Below are positions 33,761 through 45,925 of a stretch of DNA of 64,000 nt, one piece after another. The stretch is from Siphonodentalium dalli (taxonomy: Eukaryota > Mollusca > Scaphopoda > Gadilida > Siphonodentaliidae), in the NCBI GenBank assembly GCA_032622095.1, contig CP136063.1:70659980-70723979 (forward strand). Reading direction: 5' to 3'. A program made the translations under genes and the position numbers. Under the pieces are notes generated by a model that saw nothing but the letters and a program-made list of their open reading frames with translations, was not told where the DNA came from and searched no databases. Position 1 is the stretch's first letter; each line of letters opens with the position of its first letter.

Positions 33761-34654
33761 CCATCTACATGTCATTGTTAACATCCATTTACAAAGTAAA
33801 GTTGAGCTAAAAAATGGTAATGCACTCAAGATCATATATAATATACGGATGATTGTCATTATAGAATATAAAATATATTGGTTTCGCGAATGACCAACTC
33901 AGAATTTCGTTAAAATAACTATAACAACCAGCACATAATTAACGAACCGGCGGCCGACTCGGCCGTCTCCGACCACAACCCCCTGTGGGCTGCAGAACGA
34001 AAAATGTCTATAAAAGTTGAAATATAAGACATACAAATGATGTTTTTCATTTATTTTATTTGTAATTGACATAGCTTGTCACATACCAAAAATCAACATC
34101 ATTGACATAATAATGTGAAGGACAATAAACGAAATTGAAATTCCCAACTACACCTTTTACCGGACTCGGCCTCCGGTTCGCAGTTCGACTTTTAATCCTC
34201 CCAGAAATTCCCATTATCTATAAATAAAACGCCCAGCGAACCATAGCTATATAGAATATCTAGGACAGTATACACGCGGCGCGCGTAATAACTGATTGGG
34301 GTATTCGTCTCACATAAGAATCCCCGTCCGTAAAGATAGAATTTTTGTTGTATATACTGGCAGGATATTTCCATATCCGTAATCGTAGTCGTGGTTTTGC
34401 GAAAATTCTCCAATGGCTTGTATATCAGGGTGTATATATGATGCACTGGCTCGTGTGTTATCACTTTCTATATGTACGGGAGAACATTATCATTACTTGT
34501 GAACAAATTAAAATGTCCACGTCAGTCCGAGTTTACATACTGGCAAATTTGCTTGGCATGTTTTGCTTACAAACATACATGATTTTCGACACAGAACACT
34601 ATAATGTTCCAGAATACGAATGCAATAATGCTTATAAAATGCACGAGCACCACC
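33761..34654. other. Gene-free region; one short secretory-looking frame
   Basis: A plus-strand frame from the ATG at 34,513 starts with a hydrophobic leader (VRVYILANLLGMF) followed by ~30 polar residues, but it runs into the MITE at 34,655 and has no support. Treated as chance. Confidence 0.4.
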
Positions 34655-35065
34655 AAGCCTGAATTTAGTGTGTCTGTTATTTGCAGAATGATGTCCCGCA
34701 TCACTAAATTCACCCTCTGGGGAAATCATTCTGCTTAGGCCTCATCTTCTCTGGATAGTTTCTTTATTATCAATAGAAACTTCTTCACATAGATTCTATT
34801 TCTTTTTTAGTTTAGTTTCTCTACATCCACAAATTGAAAGACGACACATTGCATAATGAGAGGTTCCCAATGGGTGTACATTATAATATTCAGCATTTGG
34901 GAACTTCAATGTGAGTCTATGTCGCCCATAACAGATGAGTTCATGCAGAATGAGGTTCCCAGCGGGTGAGTTTAGTCATGCTAGCACGCTATGCGGGATA
35001 GCATCACTAAATTCACCCTCTGGGGACCTCATTCTACAAATGATAGACACACTAAACTCAGGTTT
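34655..35065. mobile_element. MITE with ~92 bp palindromes (family 2), complete
   Basis: Terminal inverted repeat of ~37 bp: AAGCCTGAATTTAGTGTGTC at the left, complement of AAACCTGAGTTTAGTGTGTC at the right. A palindrome at 34,945-35,037 (GAATGAGGT.CCCAG.GGGTGA.TTTAGT...) adjoins the right end; the left end has a reduced half palindrome (34,682-34,735). Internal ~200 bp matches 46,990-47,215 inverted. Non-coding. Confidence 0.8.
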
Positions 35066-36121
35066 GAATACCACAGCTAGCTATATGCAAGCAGTGCATG
35101 ATGTGATGAGTACAAGTACTATGGTTCCACATATAACGCTGCCTGCTAATGAACTATTACTCTGCACAATTATCTCATTCAACGTCTCGCATGAAACAAT
35201 CAAACATGTACTTGAAGGCAAATGTCAGTAGCACCGTTAATACATGTGGAAATACTGAAATTTTACTTCTCATATCGTTGTCTTTGATAAAGATGTATAA
35301 TGTATTGACTGGTCCCCGCGGACTATAAACCGTGCCATCGCTCTGCTTTGTGTGTCGTTAATACCATCAGTATGCACACGTTATATAACATGTGCAGTGC
35401 CTCATCTATATATGCACCAACCATGGACGAGTCCAGGATTGCATAATTATTATATGCATGTTCTCGTTCATATTCAGACACAATTTCGTTTTCTATATAT
35501 GATTAAATTCCTGCACAAAATATCAGTCAGACAAATTTGCCAGTGTGTTGTGCCAATACGGGCCCCGCCCCACCATCTGGGAATAGTGTGAACACGATCT
35601 TATGATCCCAAGTTATGAGCCCAAGCTACATGTAGAAATATTGAAGTTCCATGACATTCTAAGCATAGCTCAGTCGAGTGGTTTGTTTTTTTGTCAATAA
35701 AACAACAAACACGTTTAAAGTTTCAAATATAGGTATGCATGTGTCTCAATCATGTGCGCGCATTATACCTGTATATTTACATACTAAGTGTTGTCATCAC
35801 TAAATCCAGCATTCTGATTGGTCAGCGCCCACGTGGCTAGTTGCAGTTATTTCTCGGTGAATGCGCAACGCCTCATAACATCAAGGTCATAACACCATCG
35901 ATACGTCATTGGGTTTGGAAAGACGAACGCGTAATGTTTTGGGCGCATTTGGACTCGCGCAGGATTGACTTAATACATCATCGGGTTTCAATATGAAGAG
36001 AAATTGTTCGTATTAACTTTTGCCAAGGGTGCTATTGGGTATTTTGGGCTGTTTTTGTCACGATACACTTTTCGATTTAAATACATTTACAAAAGTGGCT
36101 TTTTCGCTAAATGTATATAAA
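35066..36121. other. Gene-free region
   Basis: No gene or repeat recognised. Confidence 0.4.
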
Positions 36122-36283
36122 TATAAGGATTAACTGTCATGTGGACTATTTTTATGGAGATGTAACCGTGAGGTAAGTGGTCATAACTTGTATGTAAAAC
36201 CCTTCGGGTTTTACACAAGTTATGTCCACTTACCTCACGGTTACATCTCCATAAAAATAGTCCACATGACAGTTAATCCTTAT
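36122..36283. repeat. 162 bp near-perfect palindrome
   Basis: ATAAGGATTAACTGTCATGT ... AAAACCC-TTC-GGGTTTT ... the full complement, with only a few mismatches in ~79 bp arms. Lies ~570 bp past the stop of the LicD-type gene. No related copy elsewhere in the window. Confidence 0.9.
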
Positions 36284-36849
36284 ATGTATCTGTATAATTG
36301 ATTTCATTGAGATATGATAACCATGACTTAAATAATATATACAAGTAGTATATATACCCCCATGCGAAAAGTGGAATGTGTAAGCGAGAACTGCTTTAAG
36401 CACAAAAGACACATTTAAAGCGACGCATACCGTTCAAACATAAAATTATTCTAGTACTGTAATTAATTGCTTTTGTCACATTCTGATGAAATATTTCGAA
36501 TATATATAAGCCTCCCCGGCGTAGAAACCATATATTCATAAGCATGTTTCAATATTTCACACACGCACGCCATTTGTTATTGCCACATCATTATAAATCT
36601 TACAATGAACGCCCTTTAATTGTACATGATGTAGAGAAAGTGATCTTCTCGCTGAGGCGACAATTACATGTGCGATAATTCTACAACCTCTACCTCCAAA
36701 AACTTTTTAGATCATAACAATTGCATAGTCCCTTTATATACGCACCTATTTCCATCATCGGAATGTCGGGATAAAAAATGCAAACAATTACTATGATTAA
36801 TTTGTAGTCTGAACATTATACGTCGCTTTAATCTGAGGTAAATTTAATA
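36284..36849. other. 3' flank of the LicD-type gene, no gene
   Basis: AT-rich DNA between the 162 bp palindrome and the stop codon of the minus-strand gene. No clear AATAAA was found close to the stop. Confidence 0.4.
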
Positions 36850-37854
36850 TCATCTATTGGGTCTACAACCCATCGGAATTACGTATGTATTGTTATTATT
36901 TGACCCACGCAGAACTTCATGCATCACAACGGGCAGACGACCATTGTTCGAGAATGTTCTGGAAACGAATGGATGAACTCCATATAACTTCTCACACGGG
37001 ACGTGCGCATGTCTCTGCTTGGGGAGGAATGATTCAAGCTTATGGATAAAATTCGTAGTCCTGCACATAGTCACATTATAGTTGTGCATAATAATTTGTC
37101 TGGTATTGCACGGACACGGAAGACTAGCGCCCTCAAACGGCCGAAGTTGGAGTGGGAAAACATCGGATTTCTCATAACAAAAGTCGCGTTTATACCCATG
37201 TAACTCGTCCCATATATGAGTAGAATTCTCCTTATAGAAGAAGATATCAATATATGGCCAACTAAAGGGTTTCGATGGCAAAGTCTTGAGGTCTTTGTTG
37301 AAAAATTTCCACTGTGACGCCGGTGGATGAAAGAGTTTATACCGACCGTCTTCGCTGAGCGCGTGTTGTAGCCTCGGTTTCATCTCGGCGCTCAGAATGA
37401 CGTCAACATCATCGTCCCAAGGAACAAACCCATGATGACGAAATGAACCAATGAGAGTTCCACCGTACAACATGAACGGGATATTATGCGTCCTGCATTT
37501 TCTAACAAACATGTTGAGAGTCGACAACATGAGGTACTTCTCGTCCGCATTCATAGATTTTGGAAAGAAGTCACTTATGGGTTGATTTTTCATATCGCTC
37601 AACGACCAAACATACTGAATTGTGCCGACATTACTCATGTTGGGGATCCTCGACAAATTTCTCACAAATGGGAATATTGCACTGTCGTCATCGAAGTCAT
37701 TTCTGCTGTACGTTGAATCGCCGTACCCAATAACACAATCCTGGCGTCGTTCTATCTGAGCACTTCGTCTGTATTCCAAAAATGCGATGATACTCATAAC
37801 GAACACAAACACGACCGCCACTTGACGACGGAAGTAGACTCCATAGCAACCCAT
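36850..37854 (-). CDS. LicD/fukutin-family type II membrane protein
   Basis: 334-residue intact single-exon frame; the ATG at 37,852-37,854 opens MGCYGVYFRR. Residues ~11-26 form a membrane anchor after a short basic N-terminus, the type II topology of Golgi enzymes. The LicD nucleotidyltransferase-fold core is at 130-152 (YGGTLIGSFRHHGFVPWDDD, with DVDV completing the acidic metal site) and a second conserved block PYIDIFFY at 200-207. Family members transfer phospho-sugar or phosphocholine-type groups to glycans (bacterial LicD, animal fukutin and FKRP); the substrate here cannot be told from sequence. The cysteine-rich C-terminal third (CPCN, C-terminal GCRPNR) is less conserved. It stands alone, with the nearest genes over 15 kb away. 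Molluscs carry many single-exon LicD-domain genes, so a lineage-expanded member is likely. No lesion is seen. Confidence 0.88.
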   Translation of the reverse strand: MGCYGVYFRRQVAVVFVFVMSIIAFLEYRRSAQIERRQDCVIGYGDSTYSRNDFDDDSAIFPFVRNLSRIPNMSNVGTIQYVWSLSDMKNQPISDFFPKSMNADEKYLMLSTLNMFVRKCRTHNIPFMLYGGTLIGSFRHHGFVPWDDDVDVILSAEMKPRLQHALSEDGRYKLFHPPASQWKFFNKDLKTLPSKPFSWPYIDIFFYKENSTHIWDELHGYKRDFCYEKSDVFPLQLRPFEGASLPCPCNTRQIIMHNYNVTMCRTTNFIHKLESFLPKQRHAHVPCEKLYGVHPFVSRTFSNNGRLPVVMHEVLRGSNNNNTYVIPMGCRPNR

Positions 37855-39013
37855 GGTTCTTCAATGGTAACGCAATGTGTTAATCGTTTGATGAAAGTGA
37901 ATTGTCCACAATTAAAAGCATGCCTGCAGTATAGACATATACTTATTATATACGTCGTCAGCACATTTCTGTTCCGCCATCATTTGTGCTGTTCCACGTC
38001 ATGTCGTGTTGCACGATGGGACCCAACAACTGAAAGACAGAAAGAGGAGACATAAACATATAGATTTAATTAATTAATTAATTTACGCTGTGCGGCGTCA
38101 CGCACACATATCTCGATATAAGGATCTGCACCCGTTTGCAGTTTGGAATTAGAACAGCAGAAGTTTTTAAAAAGTGACCAGAAAATGACAGAATACATGT
38201 TCTGACAAAGTTCCGGACGGATATCGACGGACGGCTCGACACACGGGCGAGGGTCATTGCTATAGTCCTCCGGCGGAATGTCGGTGGACAATTAAGCAAA
38301 TCTCACAAAATTAACGCGATTTAAAAGAAAGTGACTCAGAGTAATACTGTTTATTATACGCTTGCCTATAAAATAGCGGGAAATAACCGAAATGTAGATC
38401 TTCGTATGTATCTATTAGAAGCCACAATGAAATATGATGTCGTTATTTCACTGTAGGTTTCGTTATATTTCACTGTTGCCTGTCGGTGGTTTACGCGATC
38501 GAAACATTTGAAGACAAGTTCTATAACCGCGCATTATAGTATATTGTCTGCAAACTTATCGGTTATAACCCATAACCTTATTTGAAACCAAGAGTTCAGT
38601 CCGTCAATTCACAGGAGAACCACCATAAGTAGAAGACAGAAGTAAAACAAGCCAAATACTTTCAGAAGAAAAAAGAATTTGAAACAGACACCATTGACAT
38701 CCAATTATCGATCAAGTGTCGTCACCTTTCTGCGTTTTTAATTGGCTGTAGCCGTAACTTATCACGCACCAGCAGCTCTGATCCATGCACGTGGGATTTA
38801 TATATTTCTACTGTGGTGACATGAAGACTTGTTAGTTTCGATTCTGTGTTTCATTTCTTTGCATGCAGTCTTGTTGTTTTATCTAGATAATTGTGCACTT
38901 TTGATCAGTAGAAAGTATTGTTCCCGGGTATTGTTCAAATTGCTGTACTATTAAAAGTAACAATGCTGCATAACTTAGAAATTAAGAGCTTTAATAAGGG
39001 GCATATAATAAAA
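37855..39013. other. 5' flank of the LicD-type gene and gene-free region
   Basis: No clear promoter element was identified. A (TTAA)n-like ATTAATTAATTAATT stretch lies at about 38,067-38,083. No gene. Confidence 0.4.
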
Positions 39014-39145
39014 AGAATACCTACAGTTTTTTGTTTGAATACCTGAAACATCTCAATCGTGTCTGGAAAGAAAATTAAAATTCGATATTTCTTTCCAGAC
39101 ACTCATGAGATATTTCGGTATTCAAACAAAAACTGTATGTATTCT
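39014..39145. mobile_element. Palindromic MITE-like hairpin
   Basis: AGAATACCTACAGTTTTTTG...TGTCTGGAAAGAAA on the left and its complement on the right (TTTCTTTCCAGACA...CTGTATGTATTCT), ~60 bp arms with few mismatches. Non-coding. Confidence 0.75.
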
Positions 39146-39310
39146 CTATATACTGTAATCTAAAGTGTGTATCGGTAATTCATTTTCGCATAGAGGGGAC
39201 TCTGCTATTTTAGCATTTCTTGTCAATAATAATTTTGTTAATTGTCATCAATTCTACGGCGCCATAAATGGAGCCAATGCCATTTGAATGGACCAGAGAT
39301 GGGGCGGAGT

Positions 39311-39811
39311 TAGATCATGCCATCAATATATGTACTCTGGCTAACGCACGTATAGATCATATTCCACCAGTACAAAACCTGGGAACTTTTTAAAGTTATG
39401 ACAGGGCACCTTATAAAGTCCAAACCATCACGCGGGGAATATATTTATATGTTATTATATGTTCCTTAATAATTTACATCACTGTAGGTGGAGGGCCCAA
39501 CTCGATGTGAATTTGTGAGCCATTTTTCTTTGCGTCGCTTATGGAATTTCTCCAGGTTAATTAATTCAATGTTTATTTTATATCGGCTCACACAAGTCAG
39601 AAAAAACATGCAATTTTGAGTTGGGATATTCACCTACAGTGAAGTACATTATTAATGAACAGATAATAACTAAAAAATATTTTTCTCGCGTTATTATTTC
39701 GACTTTATAATGTTCCCTGTCAAAACTTCAAAAAGTTCCCATGTTTTGTATTTGTGGGAATATGATCTCTACGTGCGTTAGACAGAGTAGAGATTCATGG
39801 CACGATCAAGG
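39311..39811. mobile_element. Foldback element Y, complete copy
   Basis: Long terminal inverted repeats: GATCATGCCATCAATATATG..TCTGGCTAACGCACGTA at the left, complement of GATCGTGCCATGAATCTCTA..TCTGTCTAACGCACGTA at the right, continuing inward past GATCATATTCCA and a CACTGTAGGTG..GG.CC.AACTC block in both arms. Total ~500 bp. Relatives: 28,866-29,185, 44,375-44,440 (fragment), 59,881-60,275. Confidence 0.75.
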
Positions 39812-41184
39812 GTGGGTGTATGTAATCGTATACACCTTTGTCGTGTTCAGAGTTGAACTGGGTTATCACCACAAAGCAGCCAGAGTCGAACGCTCTCTGT
39901 AGTACCCAGTAATTTTACTCTCGAATTACAACCAAAAATGGGTTATTACATTACAACTGAAAAAGTCTCCACCGCCAATCAGTGCACCAATACTATCACC
40001 AATGTCACTCCATATATTACACCTATATTGTACATGTACATGCGTAAATATATAACGCGGCTAATACTCCATGCACGTGTCATGCGCACATCATTAACCT
40101 GTGAAACCACTCTGTCGTCACTTATAAGTTATTTGCTGGAGTATACCCGGCGTTGCTCTGGTAAAGAAGATTGGAAACAAATTGAAATGTTTTGATATAC
40201 ATTTACACAATTTCAAAGAACTTCTCTGTACACGACATTTGTGGTCTTCCCTTCTTCTGCATGGATGAATATGTTGACTTTTGGTCTAACTGTTCCTGAT
40301 ATGGTAAGGATAAAGAGCGTTCTGGTCGCTTATTCTATTCGAGGCGGTGTGTGCATGGCGTTGAGTGCAGACTAACAATAAAGAACGTTCACTATTGGTC
40401 TATTCCTGATATGGTATGAATAAAGAGCGTTCTGATCGCTTATGTGCGCAACATGTTAACTGCAATCCGTGCGGAGTCTCAGTTGGTCTTTTTAAGACAT
40501 CTGAGGTAACCGGGACCTATCTAATAATGCCAAACGAGTCAAATTACCCCTATATACAAATTTGCAGCTATGATGGTCCAGCCGTTTGATCGCCAAAAAG
40601 ATGACAAACAAAGAAACAAACGAACAAAGAAACAAACAAAGTTTAGTTTTATTAGTACCGGTATAGATAATGCTCTGTATATATATCAATCATGATCACC
40701 AGTAATAAAACTATCATCTATATATCTATCTATCTATCTTATCTGCACATACACGTGTATGCTTGTACAGGCAATTTAATTGTGATCCTTTGTGCATATA
40801 CTCGTTTTCAACATATTTTTACATCGATTCAGAGCCTTCCTTTTGTTTATTGTGTTCGCTTGCCACATGGCCCGGATACCACGAAACACCCACGCGCATG
40901 GTCTGGTCTACACACAATACATTATGAGAATGTAAATATGCCAAACACACACACACTCCAATCGCATGTACATGTTCCCATTGATGTTAGTCAGGTCGAA
41001 TTCCCAGATGACCTATTATAAATCTTATCATACATATTAGTCTATAGCGCATTTTCAACACAATGTTTCTCAGCAGGAATATGTACATTAACCCGGAAAA
41101 AAAATATTCTAAAACTCAAAGAATCAAATGTGAAATTAGTGAAAGAAATTTGTGAAAATTTGGGTTAAATGCACGGGCGGCGTT
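39812..41184. other. Gene-free region with repeated AAAGAGCGTT motif and microsatellite
   Basis: ATAAAGAGCGTTCTG at ~40,309 and ~40,421 and AATAAAGAACGTTC at ~40,378, each preceded by a CCTGATATGG-type stretch, form a local duplication. A short (TATC)n microsatellite lies near 40,720-40,738. No gene. Confidence 0.5.
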
Positions 41185-41650
41185 CGTTGCAGAAATATTC
41201 ATATTTGTTCAAATCGCCATCAACAGAAGGAATATTAAAAAATATATAGTTTTGTTCATATGCCAAACATAATCAGCGCTTAAATAGTATATTGTCACCA
41301 AGACGTACGATGGTGTACGTAAACAAGAGCCTTCTCGTGTTACAGAAGTTGTGCTTCTGTTTACATAACACAGCGCAATTATATTGGTTAATCACACACA
41401 AATGATATAAATGCTCTTTATTATTTCCATATCAGAAAAACAGTAACAAATAACGTTCTTTATGTTTACCATATCCGGATCTAAACAAAAGCCATGTAAT
41501 GATGTAACGTAACGTTTTTTGCTTTTGTTTACATAACAAAGGAAAAAAAATTACAATAACATACTGTTTATGCTATATTTCTGATTGGTATAAGAGAAAA
41601 GTCTGTCTGTATTTTACTATTAGTTCTGTTTATGGCGGTTTTGACGGAGG
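41185..41650. mobile_element. Dispersed repeat X, copy 3 (inverted)
   Basis: Reverse complement of 28,285-28,690 with high identity (GTTGCAGAAATATTCATATT at its left edge). The twin motif appears inverted near 41,408 and 41,451. Confidence 0.75.
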
Positions 41651-41794
41651 TTAATATTTTAACAGCATACCCACCGCCAACGCCTCCCGTATCTTTAATG
41701 AACTTATTCCAGCTAAGACACAATAAGATTTGGGAATTTATTCTCATAAATACTCTGGACTATATATATATATTTATATCAATATGTTTGGCAT

Positions 41795-42540
41795 ATGTAC
41801 CAGCTGGATAACCAAATACTCCAAACAGTTGAAGAAACACAGTATCTAGGGCTAACCATCACCAACACCCTCACTTGGTCATCCCACATATCAAAGATAG
41901 TAAGAAAAGCTGGCAGTACCCTTGGATTCCTCCGTCGAAACCTTAGGAGAGCGGACAAAAAACACACAAAAATGGCCTATTGAATCCACAGTAAGATCCA
42001 CCCTTGAATATGCAGCAGAAGTTTGGGATCCATAACAACAAAAAGACATCAACGCCATAGAAAGAATCAACAAAAGAGGGGTGAGATTCATCGAAAACAA
42101 CTACCACGCAAGAACAAAAGGGGCCGTAACTGAAATGCTAATGGAACAACTTATGGAGCCACTACACCAAAGAAGAAACACGATGAGAATGAAGCTGTTC
42201 GGCAGAGCAGTGGATGGGCTGGTGCCGGCTATCCTATCAAAAGACATACTAATACCAAAAAAGAAAGGAAGGAAAATAAAGGCGAAAAAGTACCCAGGCT
42301 ATATAACATCAAACCCTGTCGAAAAGGAGGAGTGTATTAACTCTAACTCAATCGAAAGGATACGAGCTAACACGGCACAATTTAGAGACTCGTTCTTTGT
42401 TCGAGCTATCGAGGAGTGGAACAGCCTGGAGGATAGCACATGCGAGGAAACAACGGATAAAACAGCATAGTCCTCCCACAGCGCAAATACAGTCGAGAGG
42501 CTCCAGCGCTGAAACACATACAGATACAGATATATATACG
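41795..42540 (+). pseudogene. LINE (jockey/CR1-type) reverse-transcriptase C-terminal fragment
   Basis: Plus-strand frames read VEETQYLGLTITNTLTWSSH, then LGFLRRNLRRADKKHTK, then after a frame change STLEYAAEVWDP with a stop, then INKRGVRFIENNY, LMEPLHQRRNTMRMKLFGR and FFVRAIEEWNSLEDS. This is the standard post-catalytic region of jockey/CR1-clade LINE polyproteins (YLG, EYA..VW, R.A.F..N, WN.L motifs). The catalytic YADD part is missing (5' truncation), there is a frameshift near 41,983-42,000 and an in-frame stop at ~42,034. The last ~390 bp is still open, so the insertion is moderately young. Confidence 0.85.
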
Positions 42541-42715
42541 ACGACGAAAGCGTTATCATCTAGCACCCTTCGCTAATTATGGTTGATCGACTATTATAAT
42601 TGTATCGAATATGCTCTGTGTCAGGTTTCATGTTCGAGGTGAACTGAGACTTTTATTGTCATATGTGACCCGCCATATCAAACCCAGTCGTAAGTCGGGA
42701 TTTGTTTTACCCTGT

Positions 42716-42784
42716 GCCAATGCATTCTCTTATATATGCGAGTCGACCATAGGTCGCCTCGCATATATAAGAGAATGCATTGGC
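42716..42784. repeat. 69 bp palindrome, copy P10
   Basis: Full-length, in an element with non-TTAA ends. Confidence 0.95.
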
Positions 42785-43005
42785 CTAAAAATATTTTTAT
42801 TTTTTAATAATTTTTTCTTGTATTCTTTAACAATTTTATAATTTCACCCATACAGAGCCCCAGACAAACATGAGCAGACGACACTCTTCTATGTGATTCT
42901 ATATATGTGTGGGGCTCGCTGCAGGGTAATGGATGTTTTTTTTATTTTATGTCCTAAAAATTGTAAGAAAAATTTATTTTAAAAAAAATGATAAAACATT
43001 GTTAG

Positions 43006-43074
43006 GCCAATGCATTCTCTTATATATGCGAGGCGACCTATAGTCGACTCGCATATATAAGAGAATGCATTGGC
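43006..43074. repeat. 69 bp palindrome, copy P11 (inverted)
   Basis: Full-length; centre GGCGACCTATAGTCGA. Confidence 0.95.
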
Positions 43075-43199
43075 ACAGGGTAAAAAAAATCCCGACTTGC
43101 GACTGGATTTGATATGGCGGGTCACATATGTTATCACACAGTTGGCCCCAAACCCGGCCCCGTATTGTTAGTATAAGACATACGTATATTATTGCTGAT

Positions 43200-43500
43200 C
43201 TGCATAACTTACATGCAAATCTCCTAATACATGTGCACGATTGGTTTCACAATCAACTGCCTAGTTCATTTCAAAACTTTTTCACAATTTTACAAAATAA
43301 TACTCGTCAGAATGGAATGCTAACGTCCGGAATACCTAAGAGTGTTTTCCATATTTGGCAGATTTTGGTGCAGAAAAAAAATACGACGCATAAATTTTGG
43401 AACCAATTAGAAAGACTTAAAGATCTCCCAAAACTAGAACAATGATTAAAAACGACTATTCTTGAACGATCCTATCTACTTACCAAATGAAACCAAAATG
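43200..43500 (+). pseudogene. Decayed LINE C-terminal fragment (second family)
   Basis: A plus-strand frame reads FHNQLPSSFQNFFT, then NTRQNGMLTSGIPKSVFHIW and FWNQLERLKDLPK. The LP..F.NFF and NTRQ pattern is typical of the extreme C-terminus of CR1/L2-like LINE polyproteins. Only ~80 residues are readable and the stop at 43,443 is not at a canonical end. The fragment abuts element F, so the latter may have landed in it. Confidence 0.45.
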
Positions 43501-44374
43501 TACATACAATAGATGTCCTGACTATGCTCAGTGAGTAGTCCTCTTAATTTAGTTTACCAATTTAGTAATAGTTGAATATTGATTCCCTAAAAATATTTAC
43601 CATCCCCCATTTTATTCCATTCCATCTCATTTTGAACCTCAATCATGAACGACCTATGATATACAGATATATTATAAATTCTATGTTATTAGCTGAGCGA
43701 TGCAAGGGGGGGGGGTGAAAAACAATTTTCCGGCACGTATGCCGGGGTGGGTGGGTGGTCAAAGCCACCAACAAGAAATTTTTTCCGCAACTAAAAATAA
43801 AATTCCTGCTTGTTTTTTTAGTGTTTTGGCAATGAGTTGGGCTTCAAAACCACTTTGAATGAGAGAAATAATGTAATTCTAACTGGTAAACTGACTGCAG
43901 GCAGTTATCGTGTGGTATTTTGTTGCAAATTTTGAAATCCAAGATGGCCGCTGGCAGCCATGTTTTTTTGGCCGAATGACCTCAGAATGACTCATTCCTA
44001 TTTACATGTCCATGTTAACATCCATGATAAATAGTATGCACAGAAATTCATATACAGCTGTTTACAGTGATTTTCTCCCCGCAAATATCTGTTTTACTGT
44101 TAAAAGGGGAGGGGGTGGGTGTCAAAAAATGGTCGGAAAAAAACTGCCGAAAACGGAAAACAAATTGGCGGTGGGGGTGGGTGGGTACAACAAATGATCG
44201 AAAGGGAAAAAACTCCATACGTGCCTGAAATGTTTTTCCGACCCCCCCCCCCCCCCCCCCCCCCCGAGCGATGGACGAATATTATTACTATTATGTTTCT
44301 TCTTTTCGAAACAAATGTAAACATTCTCTATTTATTTAAGTAATTAAAATATTGCTATGATTTCTTTATATCCA
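43501..44374. other. Gene-free region with G/C runs and one pearl-core unit
   Basis: A single core unit of the 32.6 kb array is at 43,930-44,035 (ATCCAAGATGGCCGCTGG). G-rich stretches at 43,707 and 44,104-44,190 precede a ~26 base C run at 44,240-44,266. No gene. Confidence 0.5.
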
Positions 44375-44697
44375 GGTTTTGTACTGGTGGAATGTGATCT
44401 CTACGGGCGTTAACCACAGGGGAGATCCATGGCATGCATGATCTACTTTAGACCATGCCATGACGCGTTGTTGAATAACAGACCAGGCGGATGAGTATTT
44501 TCACCGGGAACTCACTCTACTGCACGTAGTATCCACCGACATCCAGAAATCAGTTAACAAACTTGCCCAGATACACGAATCGGATTACATCCATTTGGGT
44601 TGATCACGAATCGGGGCGTATTGTGGTTAGAACCATGACCGTTTACATAATACGCCATGCGTCTGATCAACTGAGCCACCGGGGCCAGCTGCAAATT
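44375..44697 (-). mobile_element. tRNA-derived SINE (minus) beside a foldback Y fragment
   Basis: On the minus strand from 44,697: GGCCCCGGTGGCTCAGTTGA TCAGACG is an A-box-like tRNA head, and GGTCATGGTTCTAACCAC about 45 bp on is B-box-like; a body of ~150-200 bp follows to about 44,450. Stems are too poor for a functional tRNA. 44,375-44,440 (TTTTGTACTGGTGGAATGTG ATCTCTACGGGCG) is a fragment of foldback element Y. Confidence 0.55.
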
Positions 44698-45925
44698 GAG
44701 AAAATTAATGGTACATTTTCAAAACTGTATTGCACCAACATCGTAACATCATATAGTTGATTCAGCAGAAGCCATCATTTCTGCATTTTACTTTGTAGTA
44801 TATATGTGCATGCATTGTAAGCTAAATGAATCGCATCTATTATATAGACATTACGGCGTCTAATGTGCAGATATATGTGTCCGGAACCAGCTGATAATGT
44901 TTGATTCTGCACACATATTTCTGCATTTTCTGCACATGTGCATGCACATATTACAAGGTAAAATGCACATTATATATATATAGGGTGGGACCTAAATTCT
45001 GTGGAATTTTTAGCATAGTATTCCACGTAGCGGCTCTCTCGTGAGAATACCGAGATATTATATAAACAAGATGCCTACAACACATGGCTCCAACGAACTA
45101 TAGCTATACAAATTTCTGCCGCGCTAACAATGTTATTGAAATTTAATTTATCGATGAGACTCGAATGAAAAGTGCAGATGTAATCGCATTCACAACAGAC
45201 CGTTGTATTTGTGGTGTTTCGTTGAAATGCATTTGTATAGTCTAACATGCTGTCAGAATGCAAGCACATCGCCATTATTCTTTAAAAACACTTCTTTAAA
45301 AGGGAACTGTACGCCATTTTAAATAAATTCCCGGTAATAACAATGATCTAATATCGATAATACATTGAAAAATAAGTAATTTGAGTCGAAGTTTTATTCT
45401 GTAAACGTTCAGGTTATTAGGTTATCTTAAAATCAAAGTTAATAATTTGATATAAATTTAATTTATGGCTGGAGTCATAAATTAAGTTACGAATTTCCGT
45501 ATGCAAGACGTAATGAAATTAATTGACGGATAGTGGATTGGACAACGCGTGCCACACATGATCGTGTACAAAATATGTTGATACCGGGCGTAAAAACAAG
45601 CCAAACGCTGACTGGTGACAATACAATAATGAGTATATGGGACTAGTATGCAATATTATTATTATTATTATTATAATATTACATTTATTTGATACATTTG
45701 TTAGAAAACTGTACCATAATTACTCGACAACGCATTTGTATTTTCGCATTCCGGCTAATCTGCCATCCGTAACATTAGTTCGCGTTCTCAACAGACGTTC
45801 AGATAATAGAAATCGGATTACCTTATTCGGAGACTCAGAGAAACCAACAACAACATTTGAGTACAGTATCCCTTTAAATATCGCTGTTGAATTTAAAGCC
45901 CATCAACTATACTCCATGCGGTCAA
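44698..45925. other. Gene-free region with (ATT)n microsatellite
   Basis: (ATT)n at about 45,653-45,673. No gene or dispersed repeat recognised. Confidence 0.45.

Larger units (their letters stand above)
42660..43130. mobile_element. Element F: GTGACC-ended MITE with two 69 bp palindromes
   Basis: Outer inverted repeat of ~45 bp: CATATGTGACCCGCCATATC at the left and the complement at the right (GATATGGCGGGTCACATATG), continuing through AGTCG..AGTCGGGATT. Palindromes at 42,716-42,784 and 43,006-43,074, again opening CCCTGTG and closing CACAGGG. Internal DNA includes CACCCATACAGAGCCCC.. not seen in MITEs A-E. Close relative at 53,696-54,142. Confidence 0.85.

Noticed and set aside
44600-44697. 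Possible tRNA gene
   Set aside because: A- and B-box-like motifs are present but acceptor and anticodon stems do not pair; fits a SINE head better.
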